Shown: in pieces, positions 7,998 through 16,180 of the stretch
Numbering within the stretch: position 1 is the stretch's first letter
Layout of the letters: each line of letters starts with the position of its first letter
NCBI RefSeq assembly: GCF_017589465.1
Contig: NZ_JAELYA010000002.1
Location: 1-64,000 of the forward strand
Length of the DNA: 64,000 bases
Direction: 5' to 3'
DNA from: Pseudomonas schmalbachii
GTDB lineage: Bacteria > Pseudomonadota > Gammaproteobacteria > Pseudomonadales > Pseudomonadaceae
Translations under genes and position numbers: made by a program
Notes under the pieces: model-generated
Databases searched by the model: none
The model's input: only the letters and a program-made list of their open reading frames with translations
Told to the model about the DNA's origin: nothing

Positions 7998-8519
7998 ATG
8001 AAACTGCTAGACCTCCTGTTCGAGCGCTCGGCCCGCCGCGTCGCCGATACCACGTCACGGCGCAAGCTGCTCGCCCGCCTCGGCTCCCTGATGGTCGCCG
8101 GCGCCGCGCTGCCGGTGCTGCTGCCAATCGACCGCACCGGCAAGGCGCTCGCCGCCGAAGCCCCGAAAGCCGGCGACCCGGGCGATCCGAACAGCTGCGA
8201 CTACTGGCGCTACTGCTCGGTCGACGGCTTCCTCTGCAGTTGCTGCGGCGGCAGCGTGACCTCCTGCCCGCCCGGCACCGAGGCCTCCCAGGTGACCTGG
8301 ATCGGCACCTGCCGTAACCCGGCGGACGGCAAGGACTACATCATTTCCTACAACGACTGCTGCGGTAAGCACAGCTGCAACCAGTGCGCCTGCACCCGCA
8401 ACGACAGCGAGGAACCGGCCTACCGTCCGTTCAACAACAACGACGTGAACTGGTGCCTGGCCGCCAAGTCGCACATCTACCACTGCACCGTCTCGATCAT
8501 TCGCGGCGTCGCGGTGTAA
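7998..8519 (+). CDS. aauA: Amine dehydrogenase light (beta) subunit carrying TTQ
   Basis: This 173-residue catalytic subunit has a long twin-arginine-like leader (TSRRKLLARLGSLMVAGAAL). Trp101 and Trp152 are 51 apart, the spacing of the two tryptophans that form tryptophan tryptophylquinone (Trp57/108 in methylamine and, as I recall, Trp109/160 in aromatic amine dehydrogenase). With the constant offset of 8 to the aromatic enzyme, Asp76, Asp120, Asn148 and Thr164 fall exactly on its Asp84, catalytic Asp128, Asn156 and Thr172. Abundant cysteines fit the six-disulfide fold. Likely substrates are phenylethylamine, tyramine and tryptamine. The assignment as aromatic rests on this numbering and on the catabolic context. 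Confidence 0.92.
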   Translation: MKLLDLLFERSARRVADTTSRRKLLARLGSLMVAGAALPVLLPIDRTGKALAAEAPKAGDPGDPNSCDYWRYCSVDGFLCSCCGGSVTSCPPGTEASQVTWIGTCRNPADGKDYIISYNDCCGKHSCNQCACTRNDSEEPAYRPFNNNDVNWCLAAKSHIYHCTVSIIRGVAV

Positions 8520-8535
8520 GCGAGCGGAGGCTGCC

Positions 8536-9060
8536 ATGCGTTTCCTGATCATCGCCGGACTGGCATGCGCCATGGCAGCTCCCCTGGCCCATGCCCGCGC
8601 CATCCCCAACCCGAACCAGAAACACGCGCCGGGCAACGAGGCGGCGCAGACGCCCATCGACCAGGCCGGCTACAGCACTGCGGTGAACTACCAGCTGCAG
8701 TGCGCTGGCTGCCACCTGGGCGACGGCGAAGGCTCGGCCGCCAACGACACACCACGGATGAAGGGCTTCGTCGGCAACTTCCTCAAGGTCGACGGCGGCC
8801 GCCAGTTCCTCGTGCGGGTGCCGGGCATGTCACAGTCGGCGCTGAACGACGCGCAACTGGCCGACCTGATCAACTGGATCATGCGTGAGGACGGCATGGC
8901 CGGTAAGAGCATGCCGGCGAACTACCAGCCGTATACCGAGCAGGAGGTCGCGGCTATCCGCAAGGACGCCATGCTCAACCTGCCGCAAACGCGAGCCGGA
9001 CTGATCGCCCAGATGCGCGCGAAGGGCATCGCCATCGACGATGGCATCAGCCAACCCTGA
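8536..9060 (+). CDS. Periplasmic mono-haem c-type cytochrome of the amine dehydrogenase operon
   Basis: The protein has 174 residues, a signal peptide ending near AHARA (residue 22), and a single haem c site CAGCH at about 56-60 followed by LGDGEG. No second CxxCH is present, so it is not the di-haem maturation enzyme MauG. It is last in the operon, 16 bases after the light-chain gene, and a strong terminator follows. It is probably an electron acceptor or relay for the dehydrogenase; similar small cytochromes accompany aau clusters. Its methionine ligand is not certain from sequence alone. Confidence 0.82.
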   Translation: MRFLIIAGLACAMAAPLAHARAIPNPNQKHAPGNEAAQTPIDQAGYSTAVNYQLQCAGCHLGDGEGSAANDTPRMKGFVGNFLKVDGGRQFLVRVPGMSQSALNDAQLADLINWIMREDGMAGKSMPANYQPYTEQEVAAIRKDAMLNLPQTRAGLIAQMRAKGIAIDDGISQP

Positions 9061-9080
9061 TTCCTTTGGTCGCTCTTGCA

Positions 9081-9105
9081 GCCCGCCTTCCGGCGGGCTT
9101 TTTTT
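9081..9105 (+). terminator. Intrinsic terminator of the amine dehydrogenase operon
   Basis: GCCCGCC-TTCC-GGCGGGC followed by seven T residues, 20 bases after the last stop codon. Confidence 0.95.
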
Positions 9106-9290
9106 CGCGCGGATGCTGGGCTTCGCTGCGCTCGGAACCAACCTGCGATCGCACCATCTCGTCCACGGCAAAGTCCCGCCCCGCATCTGGCACGCACACG
9201 CAACGGCTTGGCAACCACGCACAAGTGCTGGCGAAAAGCCTCGTCTTAGTATCGAGGCACGAAACAGCTAACAAGAACGGATGCCCAACC

Positions 9291-10628
9291 ATGAGCAAGT
9301 CGCCCCTGCTTCGCCTCTCCACCCTCGCATTGCTGATCGCCGCCAGTAACGCTGGAGCCTACGAGCTCTACGCCGATGACGACGCCCACCTGAACGCCAA
9401 TATCGAGGCAGTCTTCGGCATCTTCCACAGCCAGGAGAACTACATCCCCAGCGGAACCCTGAGCGAGGGCTCCTCGTCCTGGCGCGAGGGCTACATCAAA
9501 TACGGCCTGAGCTTCGACCAGGGCCTCGGCGGTGCGGGTACTACTTACGGCGCGTTCGGCTTCCTCAGCTCCGGCACCTGGGGCGATGGCGATGCCGCCG
9601 GTTTCAGCGACGGCTCCGAGCGCACTACCAAGATCGAGGACGCCTCCCTCGGCTGGCGTTCCGGCAATCTCTTCTCGGCCCTCGGTGAAGACGGTGTGGA
9701 CGTTTCCTTCGGCCGGCAGAACATCATGGTCGGCGACGGCTTCCTGATAAACGGCGACTCCCTGAACCTCGGCACCGGCGTCGCCGATGGCGAGTTCAAC
9801 CGTGGCGGCGCCTACTACCTGGCGGCGCGCAAGAACTTCGACGAAACCGCCGTGCTGCGTCTCGGTGGCAAGGAAGGCTGGCGCAGCGACCTGATGTGGC
9901 TGAAGTCGGACAACCGCGCCCAGGCCAGGTCCGAACTCTACGTCGGCACCCTGGAACACGTGGCGGAAGCCGGCACCGTCGGCCTGACCTACATCGACGT
10001 CACCGATGTCGACGAGGAATTCGCCTCGCCGATCCAGCTCGACCGCAAGGACATGAAGACCTACAGCCTGCGCGCGCAGGGCAATGCCGGCGTGGAAAAC
10101 CTGTTCCTCTCCGGCGAGTACGTCTGGCAGGACAAGAAGGATGTCGACGACGGCTCTTCATCCGATGAGAAGGCCTGGTACCTGGAAGCCGGCTGGACCT
10201 TCAAGGACGCGATCTGGACGCCCAGTGTGAGCTACCGCTACAGCCGCTTCTCGGAGAACTACGACACCCTGTTCTACGGCCTCAGCCGTGGCTATGGCAC
10301 CTGGTTCCAGGGTGAGGTGGCCGGCAACTACGCCGGTCCGTTCAACAGCAACACCGCTGTCCACCACCTCGCCTTCAAGGTCTCGCCGCTGGAGAACCTC
10401 AGCCTCGGCGTGCTCTGGTTCGACTTCAACACCCTGGACAAGGACCTCGGCAACACCGACGGCAAGGAACTCGACCTGTACGCCGAATGGGGCGTCACCG
10501 AGAACCTGTTGGTCATGCCGGTGATCGGCATCTACCAGCCGGACAAGAGCGCCGAGCAAGGCGGCACCCAACTCGGCAACGACGACCGCAACCTGTACAG
10601 CCAGTTGGTCTTTGCCTTCATGTTCTGA
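9291..10628 (+). CDS. Outer membrane beta-barrel porin (AlgE/alginate-export-like)
   Basis: The 445-residue protein has a signal peptide ([12 protein letters not shown], cleavage about residue 23) and alternating amphipathic strands throughout, ending in the aromatic QLVFAFMF C-terminus that barrel assembly recognises. Motifs such as [20 protein letters not shown] resemble the alginate-export-domain porin family. It is possibly the uptake channel for amines handled by the upstream operon, but a terminator separates them. The ATG at 9291 directly precedes the signal peptide; longer reading-frame extension to 9066 lacks one. Confidence 0.8.
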   Translation: MSKSPLLRLSTLALLIAASNAGAYELYADDDAHLNANIEAVFGIFHSQENYIPSGTLSEGSSSWREGYIKYGLSFDQGLGGAGTTYGAFGFLSSGTWGDGDAAGFSDGSERTTKIEDASLGWRSGNLFSALGEDGVDVSFGRQNIMVGDGFLINGDSLNLGTGVADGEFNRGGAYYLAARKNFDETAVLRLGGKEGWRSDLMWLKSDNRAQARSELYVGTLEHVAEAGTVGLTYIDVTDVDEEFASPIQLDRKDMKTYSLRAQGNAGVENLFLSGEYVWQDKKDVDDGSSSDEKAWYLEAGWTFKDAIWTPSVSYRYSRFSENYDTLFYGLSRGYGTWFQGEVAGNYAGPFNSNTAVHHLAFKVSPLENLSLGVLWFDFNTLDKDLGNTDGKELDLYAEWGVTENLLVMPVIGIYQPDKSAEQGGTQLGNDDRNLYSQLVFAFMF

Positions 10629-10696
10629 CCACGGTTGCGCATTACCCCACGGGGCGGTCGCTGCAAGGCGCCGCCCCGTTCCCGTACGTGATCGGG

Positions 10697-11299
10697 CGCG
10701 CCACCAACGGCATCGGCGACCTCGCCGCAGGCATGAGCGAGGCGATGCAGCAGGTGCGGAACCTAGCCGAGCGCAGCGAACAGATTGGCCAGGTGCTGGA
10801 AGTGATCCGCGCTATCGCCGAACAGACCAACCTGCTCGCCCTCAACGCCGCCATCGAAGCCGCCCGTGCCGGCGAACAGGGTCGAGGTTTCGCCGTGGTC
10901 GCCGACGAAGTGCGCAGCCTGGCGCGGCGCACGCAGAGCTCGGTGGAGGAAATCCGCCAGGTCATCGACAACCTGCAGAGCGGCACCCGCGAAGTGACCC
11001 AGGCGATGCACGGCAGCCATGCGCAAGCGCAGGCCAACGTCAGCCAGGTGCAACAGGCGGTGGAAGCGCTGCAGCGCATCGCCGGGGCGGTCAACCTGAT
11101 CACCGAGATGAACCTGCAGATCGCCAGTGCGGCGGAGGGACAGAGCAGCGTTTCCGAGGAGATCAACCGCAATATCGAAGCGATTCGCGACGTGACCCAG
11201 TCGCTGTCCGGGCAGGCGGAACAGTCGGCGCAGGTGAGCCATCAGTTGAACGAGATGGCAGATTACCAGCGGCAGTTGATTTGGCAGTTCAGGGTGTGA
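10697..11299 (+). pseudogene. Relic of a methyl-accepting chemotaxis protein (signalling domain only)
   Basis: About 200 codons encode the cytoplasmic signalling helix bundle, including the conserved hairpin tip ([40 protein letters not shown]) and the usual end (YRQL-like [11 protein letters not shown]). The ligand-binding, transmembrane and HAMP parts are absent, and the frame runs back into the upstream porin gene with no plausible receptor start. The first internal ATG is 10733. It is most simply a 5'-deleted chemoreceptor gene. Translation of a soluble fragment cannot be excluded. Confidence 0.8.
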
Positions 11300-11322
11300 T
11301 TGGCCGCAGGCTGGGCTGCTCC

Positions 11323-11393
11323 GTAGGTTGGCGCTGAACGCAGTGAAGCCCAACATTGCCGGATGTTGGGCTTCGCAAGCTCAGCACCAACCT
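11323..11393. repeat. Palindromic repeat interrupted by IS110 copy 2
   Basis: The left arm 11323-11354 begins GTAGGTTGGCGCTGAACGCA. The right arm 11365-11393 ends CAGCACCAACCT, and its final AC lies at 12593-12594 beyond the element. It is the same family and the same insertion point as at 909-990. Confidence 0.85.
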
Positions 11394-11435
11394 TGTATCT
11401 CTCCAGGGCAATGGGATTAGCTACCTCCTTGCCCG

Positions 11436-11570
11436 GAGCCGGGTGAGCACCGCGCCAACCTGAGAGTTCGACTCTGCGTTGTAGATTGTGCCCCCGGCTC
11501 TCTTTCTCCTAATCCTGAATGGTATCCAAGCCCCTCCACGGGAGTGAGGCTGCATGAACAAGGCAAGGAT
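11436..11570 (+). ncRNA. Predicted IS110 bridge RNA, copy 2
   Basis: It has the same fold and guide segments as copy 1, shifted by 10403 bases. The target guide GCGCCAACCT is at 11452-11461. Here the target reads GCACCAACCT (11384-11393), one substitution from the guide; in an RNA guide against the bottom strand this becomes a tolerable G-T wobble. This is inference, as for copy 1. Confidence 0.72.
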
Positions 11571-11576
11571 CGAGAG

Positions 11577-12557
11577 ATGACCGTAATCGGTATCGACGTC
11601 AGTAAGCAGAAGCTGGACTGTCTGTGGTTGCGAGACCCGGAGAGTCTGAAGATCAAAACCAAGGTATTCGCCAACCAGCCGAGCGGCTTTGCGGCCTTGA
11701 TCGACTGGTGCTGCGCCCAGACCGGAGAGACGGCTGGGCAGTTGAAAGTGTTCCTCGAGGCGACCGGGGTCTATCACGAGGCCCTGGCGTATTACCTGCA
11801 CGACCGTGGGGTGCAGGTCTTCGTCCTGAACCCGGCCCACGTCCGCGATTACGCGCGCAGCCTGGGGGTACGCGGTAAGACCGACAAGCGGGACAGCCTG
11901 GTGTTGGCGCGTTATGGCGCCAGCCAACAGGTTCGTCGCTGGCAGCCGGAGCGACGTGAGATCCGCGAACTGAAGGCGATGATCGCGCGCTACGAGGCGC
12001 TGCAAGAGGATCTCCAGCGCGAAGCCAATCGCCGCGAAAAGGCGGAAATCACCGGCAGCAGCATCAGTGTCCTGGCCTCCATCGACACGATGCTCAGCGC
12101 CTTGCGCCAGGAAGCCGAGCGCCTCAGGCAGGACATCGACGATCACATCGATCGACATGACGGCCTCAAGCGCGATCGCGAGCTCCTGCAAAGCATCCAG
12201 GGGATCGGCGAAGTGCTTTCACGCCACCTGCTAGCGATGCTGCACAGCCGCGACTTTGCGAGCGCCCGACAATGTGCCGCCTTTGCAGGGCTAGTCCCGA
12301 GACCCTGGGAGTCCGGCAGTTCGGTGAAGGGCCGGGCGCATCTGACCAAGACGGGGCAGCCCCGGCTGCGGGCCAAGCTGTACATGGGCGCGATCGTCGC
12401 CAAACGCTACAACCCGACGGTACGGGCGCTGTATCAGCGCCTGCTGGCCCGAGGAAAAGCCAAGAAAAGCGCCCTGGGCGCCGCCATGCGCAAGCTGTTG
12501 CAGATTGCCTACGGTGTGCTCAAGACGCAGACCCACTATCAGCCGCAACCAACCTAA
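11577..12557 (+). CDS. IS110-family transposase (DEDD recombinase), copy 2
   Basis: The 326 residues match copy 1, with few changes (for example R105 instead of Q105, M instead of L in the ELKAMIARYE segment, G instead of S in HDGLKRD). The DEDD residues D7, E61, D103, D106 and the C-terminal serine motif are all kept, so the enzyme appears intact. The start was chosen by the same reasoning: the upstream in-frame ATG at 11544 lies in the predicted bridge RNA. Confidence 0.93.
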   Translation: MTVIGIDVSKQKLDCLWLRDPESLKIKTKVFANQPSGFAALIDWCCAQTGETAGQLKVFLEATGVYHEALAYYLHDRGVQVFVLNPAHVRDYARSLGVRGKTDKRDSLVLARYGASQQVRRWQPERREIRELKAMIARYEALQEDLQREANRREKAEITGSSISVLASIDTMLSALRQEAERLRQDIDDHIDRHDGLKRDRELLQSIQGIGEVLSRHLLAMLHSRDFASARQCAAFAGLVPRPWESGSSVKGRAHLTKTGQPRLRAKLYMGAIVAKRYNPTVRALYQRLLARGKAKKSALGAAMRKLLQIAYGVLKTQTHYQPQPT

Positions 12558-12611
12558 ATAGCTGGTTGCAACTGATTGGAGAGATGGTATCTACGGTGCC
12601 GGTCCATCCCC

Positions 12612-13124
12612 TCAGCCTACCGCCGCAACCCGATCCACCCGATGGAACAGCCGGTTGAAATACACCAGGCTGTCGCCCTGCTCGCGCACGGCGACATGCT
12701 CCAGTTCGACGAACATTACCGAATGCGAGCCGACTTCCTTGCACTCGCTGATCCGACCCGCCAGGGTCACCAGCGCATCGCGCATTACCGGTGCGTCGGT
12801 GCAGGCGCTATCCCACAGATCCCAGGCGAAGCGCTCTTCCATCGGCACGCGAGTCATTCCGGCGAAGTGCTTCGCCAGCTCTTCCTGCTCGCCGCGCAGC
12901 ACGTTGACACACAGGTAGCCGTTCTCACGGAACACATCATGGCTGGCGCTGTTACGGTTGATGCAGACCAGCACGGTCGGCGGCGAGTCGGTGACCGAGC
13001 ACACCGCACTGGCGGTGATGCCGCAACGCCCGCCGGGGCCGTTGCTGGTGATGATGTTCACCGCCGCCGGCAGTTGCGCCATGGCGTTGCGGAAATCGAT
13101 TTGCGTCTGGCTCAGGTTGACCAT
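12612..13124 (-). CDS. iacG: Flavin reductase of the IAA-degradation cluster (HpaC-like)
   Basis: This 170-residue short-chain flavin reductase has the family signature around ITASAVCSVTDSPPTVLVCINRNS (about 35-58), the core LCVNVL and the GDSLVYFNRLFHRV end. It resembles HpaC, the NADH:FAD reductase of 4-hydroxyphenylacetate hydroxylase. No hpaB is nearby, but the iacA-type flavoprotein monooxygenase is encoded 8 kb away, so IacG is the better assignment: it would supply reduced flavin to IacA. It is transcribed away from the response regulator gene, with a 259-bp divergent region. An IS110 element lies 19 bases beyond its stop. Confidence 0.82.
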   Translation of the reverse strand: MVNLSQTQIDFRNAMAQLPAAVNIITSNGPGGRCGITASAVCSVTDSPPTVLVCINRNSASHDVFRENGYLCVNVLRGEQEELAKHFAGMTRVPMEERFAWDLWDSACTDAPVMRDALVTLAGRISECKEVGSHSVMFVELEHVAVREQGDSLVYFNRLFHRVDRVAAVG

Positions 13125-13383
13125 CTCGGCGCCCTTCCTGTCGTGGGACCGCAGGCAAAGCGGTCCGTAGCTGATGGAACGAGAGTAAGCGCCGAGACAA
13201 GACGGATGTATTCAGACGAACACCATGCCGGGGGTAGAAGGCCGCTAGTCATCTAGGTGGTTTCTTTATCGTCACGGCGGATCGCAGTGGGTATCCTGCA
13301 AGACAGGCCGCGCCTCGCTGCGCGGCCATGCCTTGCGCGCTTCGGTGCGAAAACAATTATTAGAAAATTTCGCGGCAGCCCTG

Positions 13384-14028
13384 ATGGAAATCCGTAAACC
13401 CGTTGTATACATCGTCGACGACGACAAGGACCTGCGCACCTCGCTGGCCTGGTTGCTCGAGTCGGTCAGCATCCAGGCGCTGTGCTTTGCCGGCGCCGAA
13501 GAATTCCTCGCCAATTACGACCCCAAACTACCCGCCTGCCTGGTGCTGGACGTGCGCATGCCGGAAACCAGCGGTTTCCAGCTGCAGGAAATCCTCAACC
13601 AGCGCGACATCACCCTGCCGACCATCTTCGTCTCGGCCCACGGCGATATCCCGATGTCGGTGAAGGCGATGAAGAATGGCGCCATCGATTTCGTCGAGAA
13701 GCCCTACAACCCGCAGCAGATGCTCGATCGCATCCAGGCCGCACTGAAGGACGCCGTACAGGTGCACGCCGGCGCCACGCAGCGCCAGCAGCTGCAGAGC
13801 AAGCTCGACCTGCTCACCAGCCGCGAGCGTGAAGTGCTCGGCATGGTGGTCGACGGCAAGGCGAGCAAGGTGATCGCCCGCGAGCTGAACATCAGCGTCA
13901 AGACGGTCGATGTGCACCGCACCAAGATCAAGGAAAAGATGGGCGTGTCGAGCATCGCCATGCTGGTGCGCGAAGTGCTCGACCTGGGCGGGAAGGAAGC
14001 GCCGCCGAAGCAGGCGGGACGGGTGTAG
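13384..14028 (+). CDS. FixJ/LuxR-type response regulator, probable iac regulator
   Basis: The 214 residues comprise an N-terminal receiver (VDDDKD near 12-17, phospho-acceptor D56 in LVLDVRMPE, the conserved FVSAHGD and VEKPYNP) and a C-terminal LuxR HTH (LTSREREVLGMVVDGKASKVIARELNISVKTVDVHRTKIKEKM). It lies inside the iac cluster and pairs logically with the PAS histidine kinase at 21384, giving a FixL/FixJ-type system. The ATG at 13384 starts the receiver domain. In P. putida 1290 the iac regulator is a MarR protein; two-component control is known from other IAA degraders. Confidence 0.85.
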   Translation: MEIRKPVVYIVDDDKDLRTSLAWLLESVSIQALCFAGAEEFLANYDPKLPACLVLDVRMPETSGFQLQEILNQRDITLPTIFVSAHGDIPMSVKAMKNGAIDFVEKPYNPQQMLDRIQAALKDAVQVHAGATQRQQLQSKLDLLTSREREVLGMVVDGKASKVIARELNISVKTVDVHRTKIKEKMGVSSIAMLVREVLDLGGKEAPPKQAGRV

Positions 14029-14328
14029 GGCGGGTGAAACCCGCCACCAGTCCCTGAAGGCGGGTTTCACCCACCCTACGTTATTGCCACGCAATAACGA
14101 TCAACAATCGCGTGGCGGACGCCCTCACCCCCGCTCTCTCCCGAAGGGAGAGGGGGTCATTCGGAGTTGCCGGTTGGCACAGTGTCCAGCCTCGCACCGA
14201 ACGGTCCCCTCTCCCTCCGGGAGAGGGTTAGGGTGAGGGGAAGCAGTTCGTAGGGTGGAAAACGGCGAAGCCTTTTCCACCAGTCCATTGGAGCAGAAGG
14301 TGGACAAGCTTCGCGTTGTCCGCCCTAC
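14025..14328. repeat. Cluster of three palindromic intergenic repeats
   Basis: The region 14029-14335 has no gene. It holds GTAGGGCGGGTGAAACCCGC... (arms 14025-14045 and 14059-14079, overlapping the regulator's stop codon), a perfect GTTATTG/CAATAAC palindrome (14080-14098), a CCCTCTCC/GGGAGAGGG palindrome (about 14137-14240), and a GTAGGGTGGAAAACGGCGAA palindrome (14250-14328). Two repeat types recur near paaE (51181-51388). They could terminate transcripts arriving from both sides. Confidence 0.7.
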
Positions 14329-14335
14329 GTCTGCG

Positions 14336-15289
14336 CTACAGATCCAGCACCAACCGCGCACTCTTCGCCCGCGAGACGCAGGCGCAGATCTGCTTGTTGG
14401 AAGCCTTCTCCTTGTTCGACAGGCAGTTGTCGCGATGGTCCGGCTCGCCGTCGATCACCTCGACGATGCACGTCCCGCAGATGCCCTCGCGGCATTCGGT
14501 GTCGATGTCGCAGCCGTGTGCCTGCAGCACGTCGACCAGGCTGGATTCCGCCGGTACGTGCAGCACCACGCCGGAGCTGGCCAGCTCCACTTCGAAGCTG
14601 CCGCTAGGCCCGCTCTGAGCCGTCGGATCGGCCTGGAAATGCTCGAGGTGGACGTTGTCCGCCGGGCGCGTGCGCGAGGCGACTTCCACCACCTTGTTCA
14701 TGAACGGCGCCGGGCCGCAGGTGTAGACGTGCGCCTCGCCGCCGGCACGCTCCAGGCAGGCCGACAGTTCGGCGTCGAGATCGCCCGGCTCCACGCCGTA
14801 GTGAAACTCCACCTTGCCGGCGAACACCTCGCCAGCCAGCAGCTCGGCGAACGCGGCATGTTCGGCGGAACGAGCGAAATAGTGCAGGCGGTACGGATGG
14901 CCAACGGCGTTCAGCCGATAGGCCATGCTCAGCAGCGGCGTGACGCCGATGCCGGCGGCGAACAGCATGTGCTCGCGCGCTTCCGGGGCGATGCGGAACA
15001 GGTTGCGCGGCGCGCCCATCTCCAGTTCCATGCCTTCGCTGACCTGCTCGTGCAGGGCGCTGGAGCCGCCGCGCGAGCCGGCTTCCTTCTTCACCGCCAC
15101 CAGGTAGGCGGCGCCGTCGTCCGGCGGGCTGCACAGGGAATACTGGCGGGTTACGCCGGTGGGGCCGGTCACGTCGACGTGGGCGCCCGGCTCGTAGGCG
15201 TCGAACGGCTGGCCGTCACTGCGCACGAGGCGGAAGGAGCGGACATCCAGCGCTTCGTCGACGATCCTTTCGATTCTTACCTTCATCAT
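14336..15289 (-). CDS. iacF: Ferredoxin-reductase component of the IAA ring dioxygenase
   Basis: The 317-residue protein is of the phthalate-dioxygenase-reductase/VanB type. It has an N-terminal flavin domain (RQYSLCSPPDD), a central NAD(P)H domain (MLFAAGIGVTPLLSMA, YTCGPAPFM) and a C-terminal plant-type 2Fe-2S domain (C-REGI-C-GT-C ... DNC, about residues 270-303). It passes electrons from NADH to the Rieske oxygenase IacCD. Two adjacent ATGs (15289, 15286) are possible starts; a longer frame to 15466 runs through repeat DNA. A repeat-bearing gap of 140 bases separates it from iacE. Confidence 0.88.
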   Translation of the reverse strand: MMKVRIERIVDEALDVRSFRLVRSDGQPFDAYEPGAHVDVTGPTGVTRQYSLCSPPDDGAAYLVAVKKEAGSRGGSSALHEQVSEGMELEMGAPRNLFRIAPEAREHMLFAAGIGVTPLLSMAYRLNAVGHPYRLHYFARSAEHAAFAELLAGEVFAGKVEFHYGVEPGDLDAELSACLERAGGEAHVYTCGPAPFMNKVVEVASRTRPADNVHLEHFQADPTAQSGPSGSFEVELASSGVVLHVPAESSLVDVLQAHGCDIDTECREGICGTCIVEVIDGEPDHRDNCLSNKEKASNKQICACVSRAKSARLVLDL

Positions 15290-15429
15290 GGTTTTACCTG
15301 CATAGGCATGGGTGCGAGCGAAGAGCCCCTCACCCCAGCCCTCTCCCGGAGGGAGAGGGGGTTGTACGGTGTGGCGGAAAAGATCGTCGTAGGACGAATG
15401 GCGCGCCAGCGCCATCCGCCATTCCGCCG
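15290..15429. repeat. Gap between iacE and iacF with a CCCTCTCCC palindrome
   Basis: CCCTCTCCC and GGGAGAGGG arms (about 15339-15360) form a hairpin of the same family as that at 14137-14240. A second GTCGTAGGACGAATGGCG segment (about 15385-15425) is also repeat-like. Nothing coding is seen. Confidence 0.5.
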
Positions 15430-16170
15430 TTAGCGCATGAACAGTCCGCCATTGATGTCCCAGCACGCCCCGGTCACCGACGCCGCATGCTCGGCCACCA
15501 GCAGCAGCACGCTGTCGGCGATGTACTCGGGCGAGCCGAGGGTGCCGGCCGGGATCATCTGCAGGATCTGCTCCAGACGCTCCGGCGCCACGGTCTCGCG
15601 TACCACCGGCAGGTCCAGCGGACCGGGCGAGATGCTGTTGACGGTCACGCCACGCCCTGCCAGTTCGCGGGCGAACACCTTGGTCAGGGTCGCTACGCCG
15701 CCCTTGGCTGCCGCGTAGTGCGCGCCGGTGGCGGTGCCGCCGTTCTGTCCGGCCAGCGAGGCGATGTTGACGATGCGGCCGAAGCCACGCTCGGCGAAGT
15801 GCGCGCCGAACACCTGGGAGGCGACGAAGGTGCCGCGCAGGTTGACGGCCATCGACGCGTCGAACTCTTCCGGGGTGATCTCCATCAGCGGCGCGACCTT
15901 CGACACCCCGGCGTTGTTGACCAGGATGTCCGCGCCCCCCCAGCGCTCCACGAGCAGGTCGCGGGCGCGTTCGAAGTCGGCCTTCTCGCGCACGTCCAGC
16001 TCGATGGCCATGGCCGTTTCACCGGACGGATCGAGCAGGTCGGCGTTGTGCTGCACGGCGTCCAGCCGTACATCGGCCAGCGCCACGCGATAGCCGGCGG
16101 CGTGCAGGCGGCGGGCGATGCATTCGCCCAGACCGCGGGAGGCGCCAGTAACCAGTGCGACTCGGGACAT
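15430..16170 (-). CDS. iacE: Short-chain dehydrogenase of the IAA pathway
   Basis: This 246-residue SDR has the NAD(P) motif TGASRGLGE (8-16), NNAG, the catalytic serine in NIASLAG and the YxxxK pair in AHYAAAKGG. IacE acts between the IacA hydroxylation product and the substrate of the IacCD dioxygenase (hydroxy-oxindole stage). I chose the ATG at 16170, which starts directly before VALVTGASRG and has GAGG upstream; a longer frame to 16212 lacks support. It is 10 bases after iacD. Confidence 0.88.
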   Translation of the reverse strand: MSRVALVTGASRGLGECIARRLHAAGYRVALADVRLDAVQHNADLLDPSGETAMAIELDVREKADFERARDLLVERWGGADILVNNAGVSKVAPLMEITPEEFDASMAVNLRGTFVASQVFGAHFAERGFGRIVNIASLAGQNGGTATGAHYAAAKGGVATLTKVFARELAGRGVTVNSISPGPLDLPVVRETVAPERLEQILQMIPAGTLGSPEYIADSVLLLVAEHAASVTGACWDINGGLFMR

Positions 16171-16180
16171 GGCAGCCTCC

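Larger units (their letters stand above)
11394..12592 (+). mobile_element. IS110-family insertion sequence, copy 2 (1199 bp)
   Basis: It is the same length and almost the same sequence as copy 1, differing only by scattered substitutions. The junctions are CCAACCT/TGTATC on the left and GGTATCT/ACGG on the right. It sits between the chemoreceptor relic and the flavin reductase gene of the iac cluster, in the same strand orientation as copy 1. The two copies flank about 9.2 kb holding the receptor, nitroreductase and amine dehydrogenase genes. Confidence 0.92.

Noticed and set aside
7998..8519. Assignment of the dehydrogenase as methylamine dehydrogenase (mau)
   Set aside because: The threonine spacing fits the aromatic enzyme better, mauF/mauG-type genes are absent, and the surroundings degrade aromatic acids.
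8536..9060. Terminal operon cytochrome considered as MauG
   Set aside because: It has one CxxCH site only and half the expected length.
12612..13124. Assignment of the flavin reductase as HpaC of 4-hydroxyphenylacetate degradation
   Set aside because: No hpaB or other hpa gene is present, while the iac cluster needs just such a reductase (IacG).
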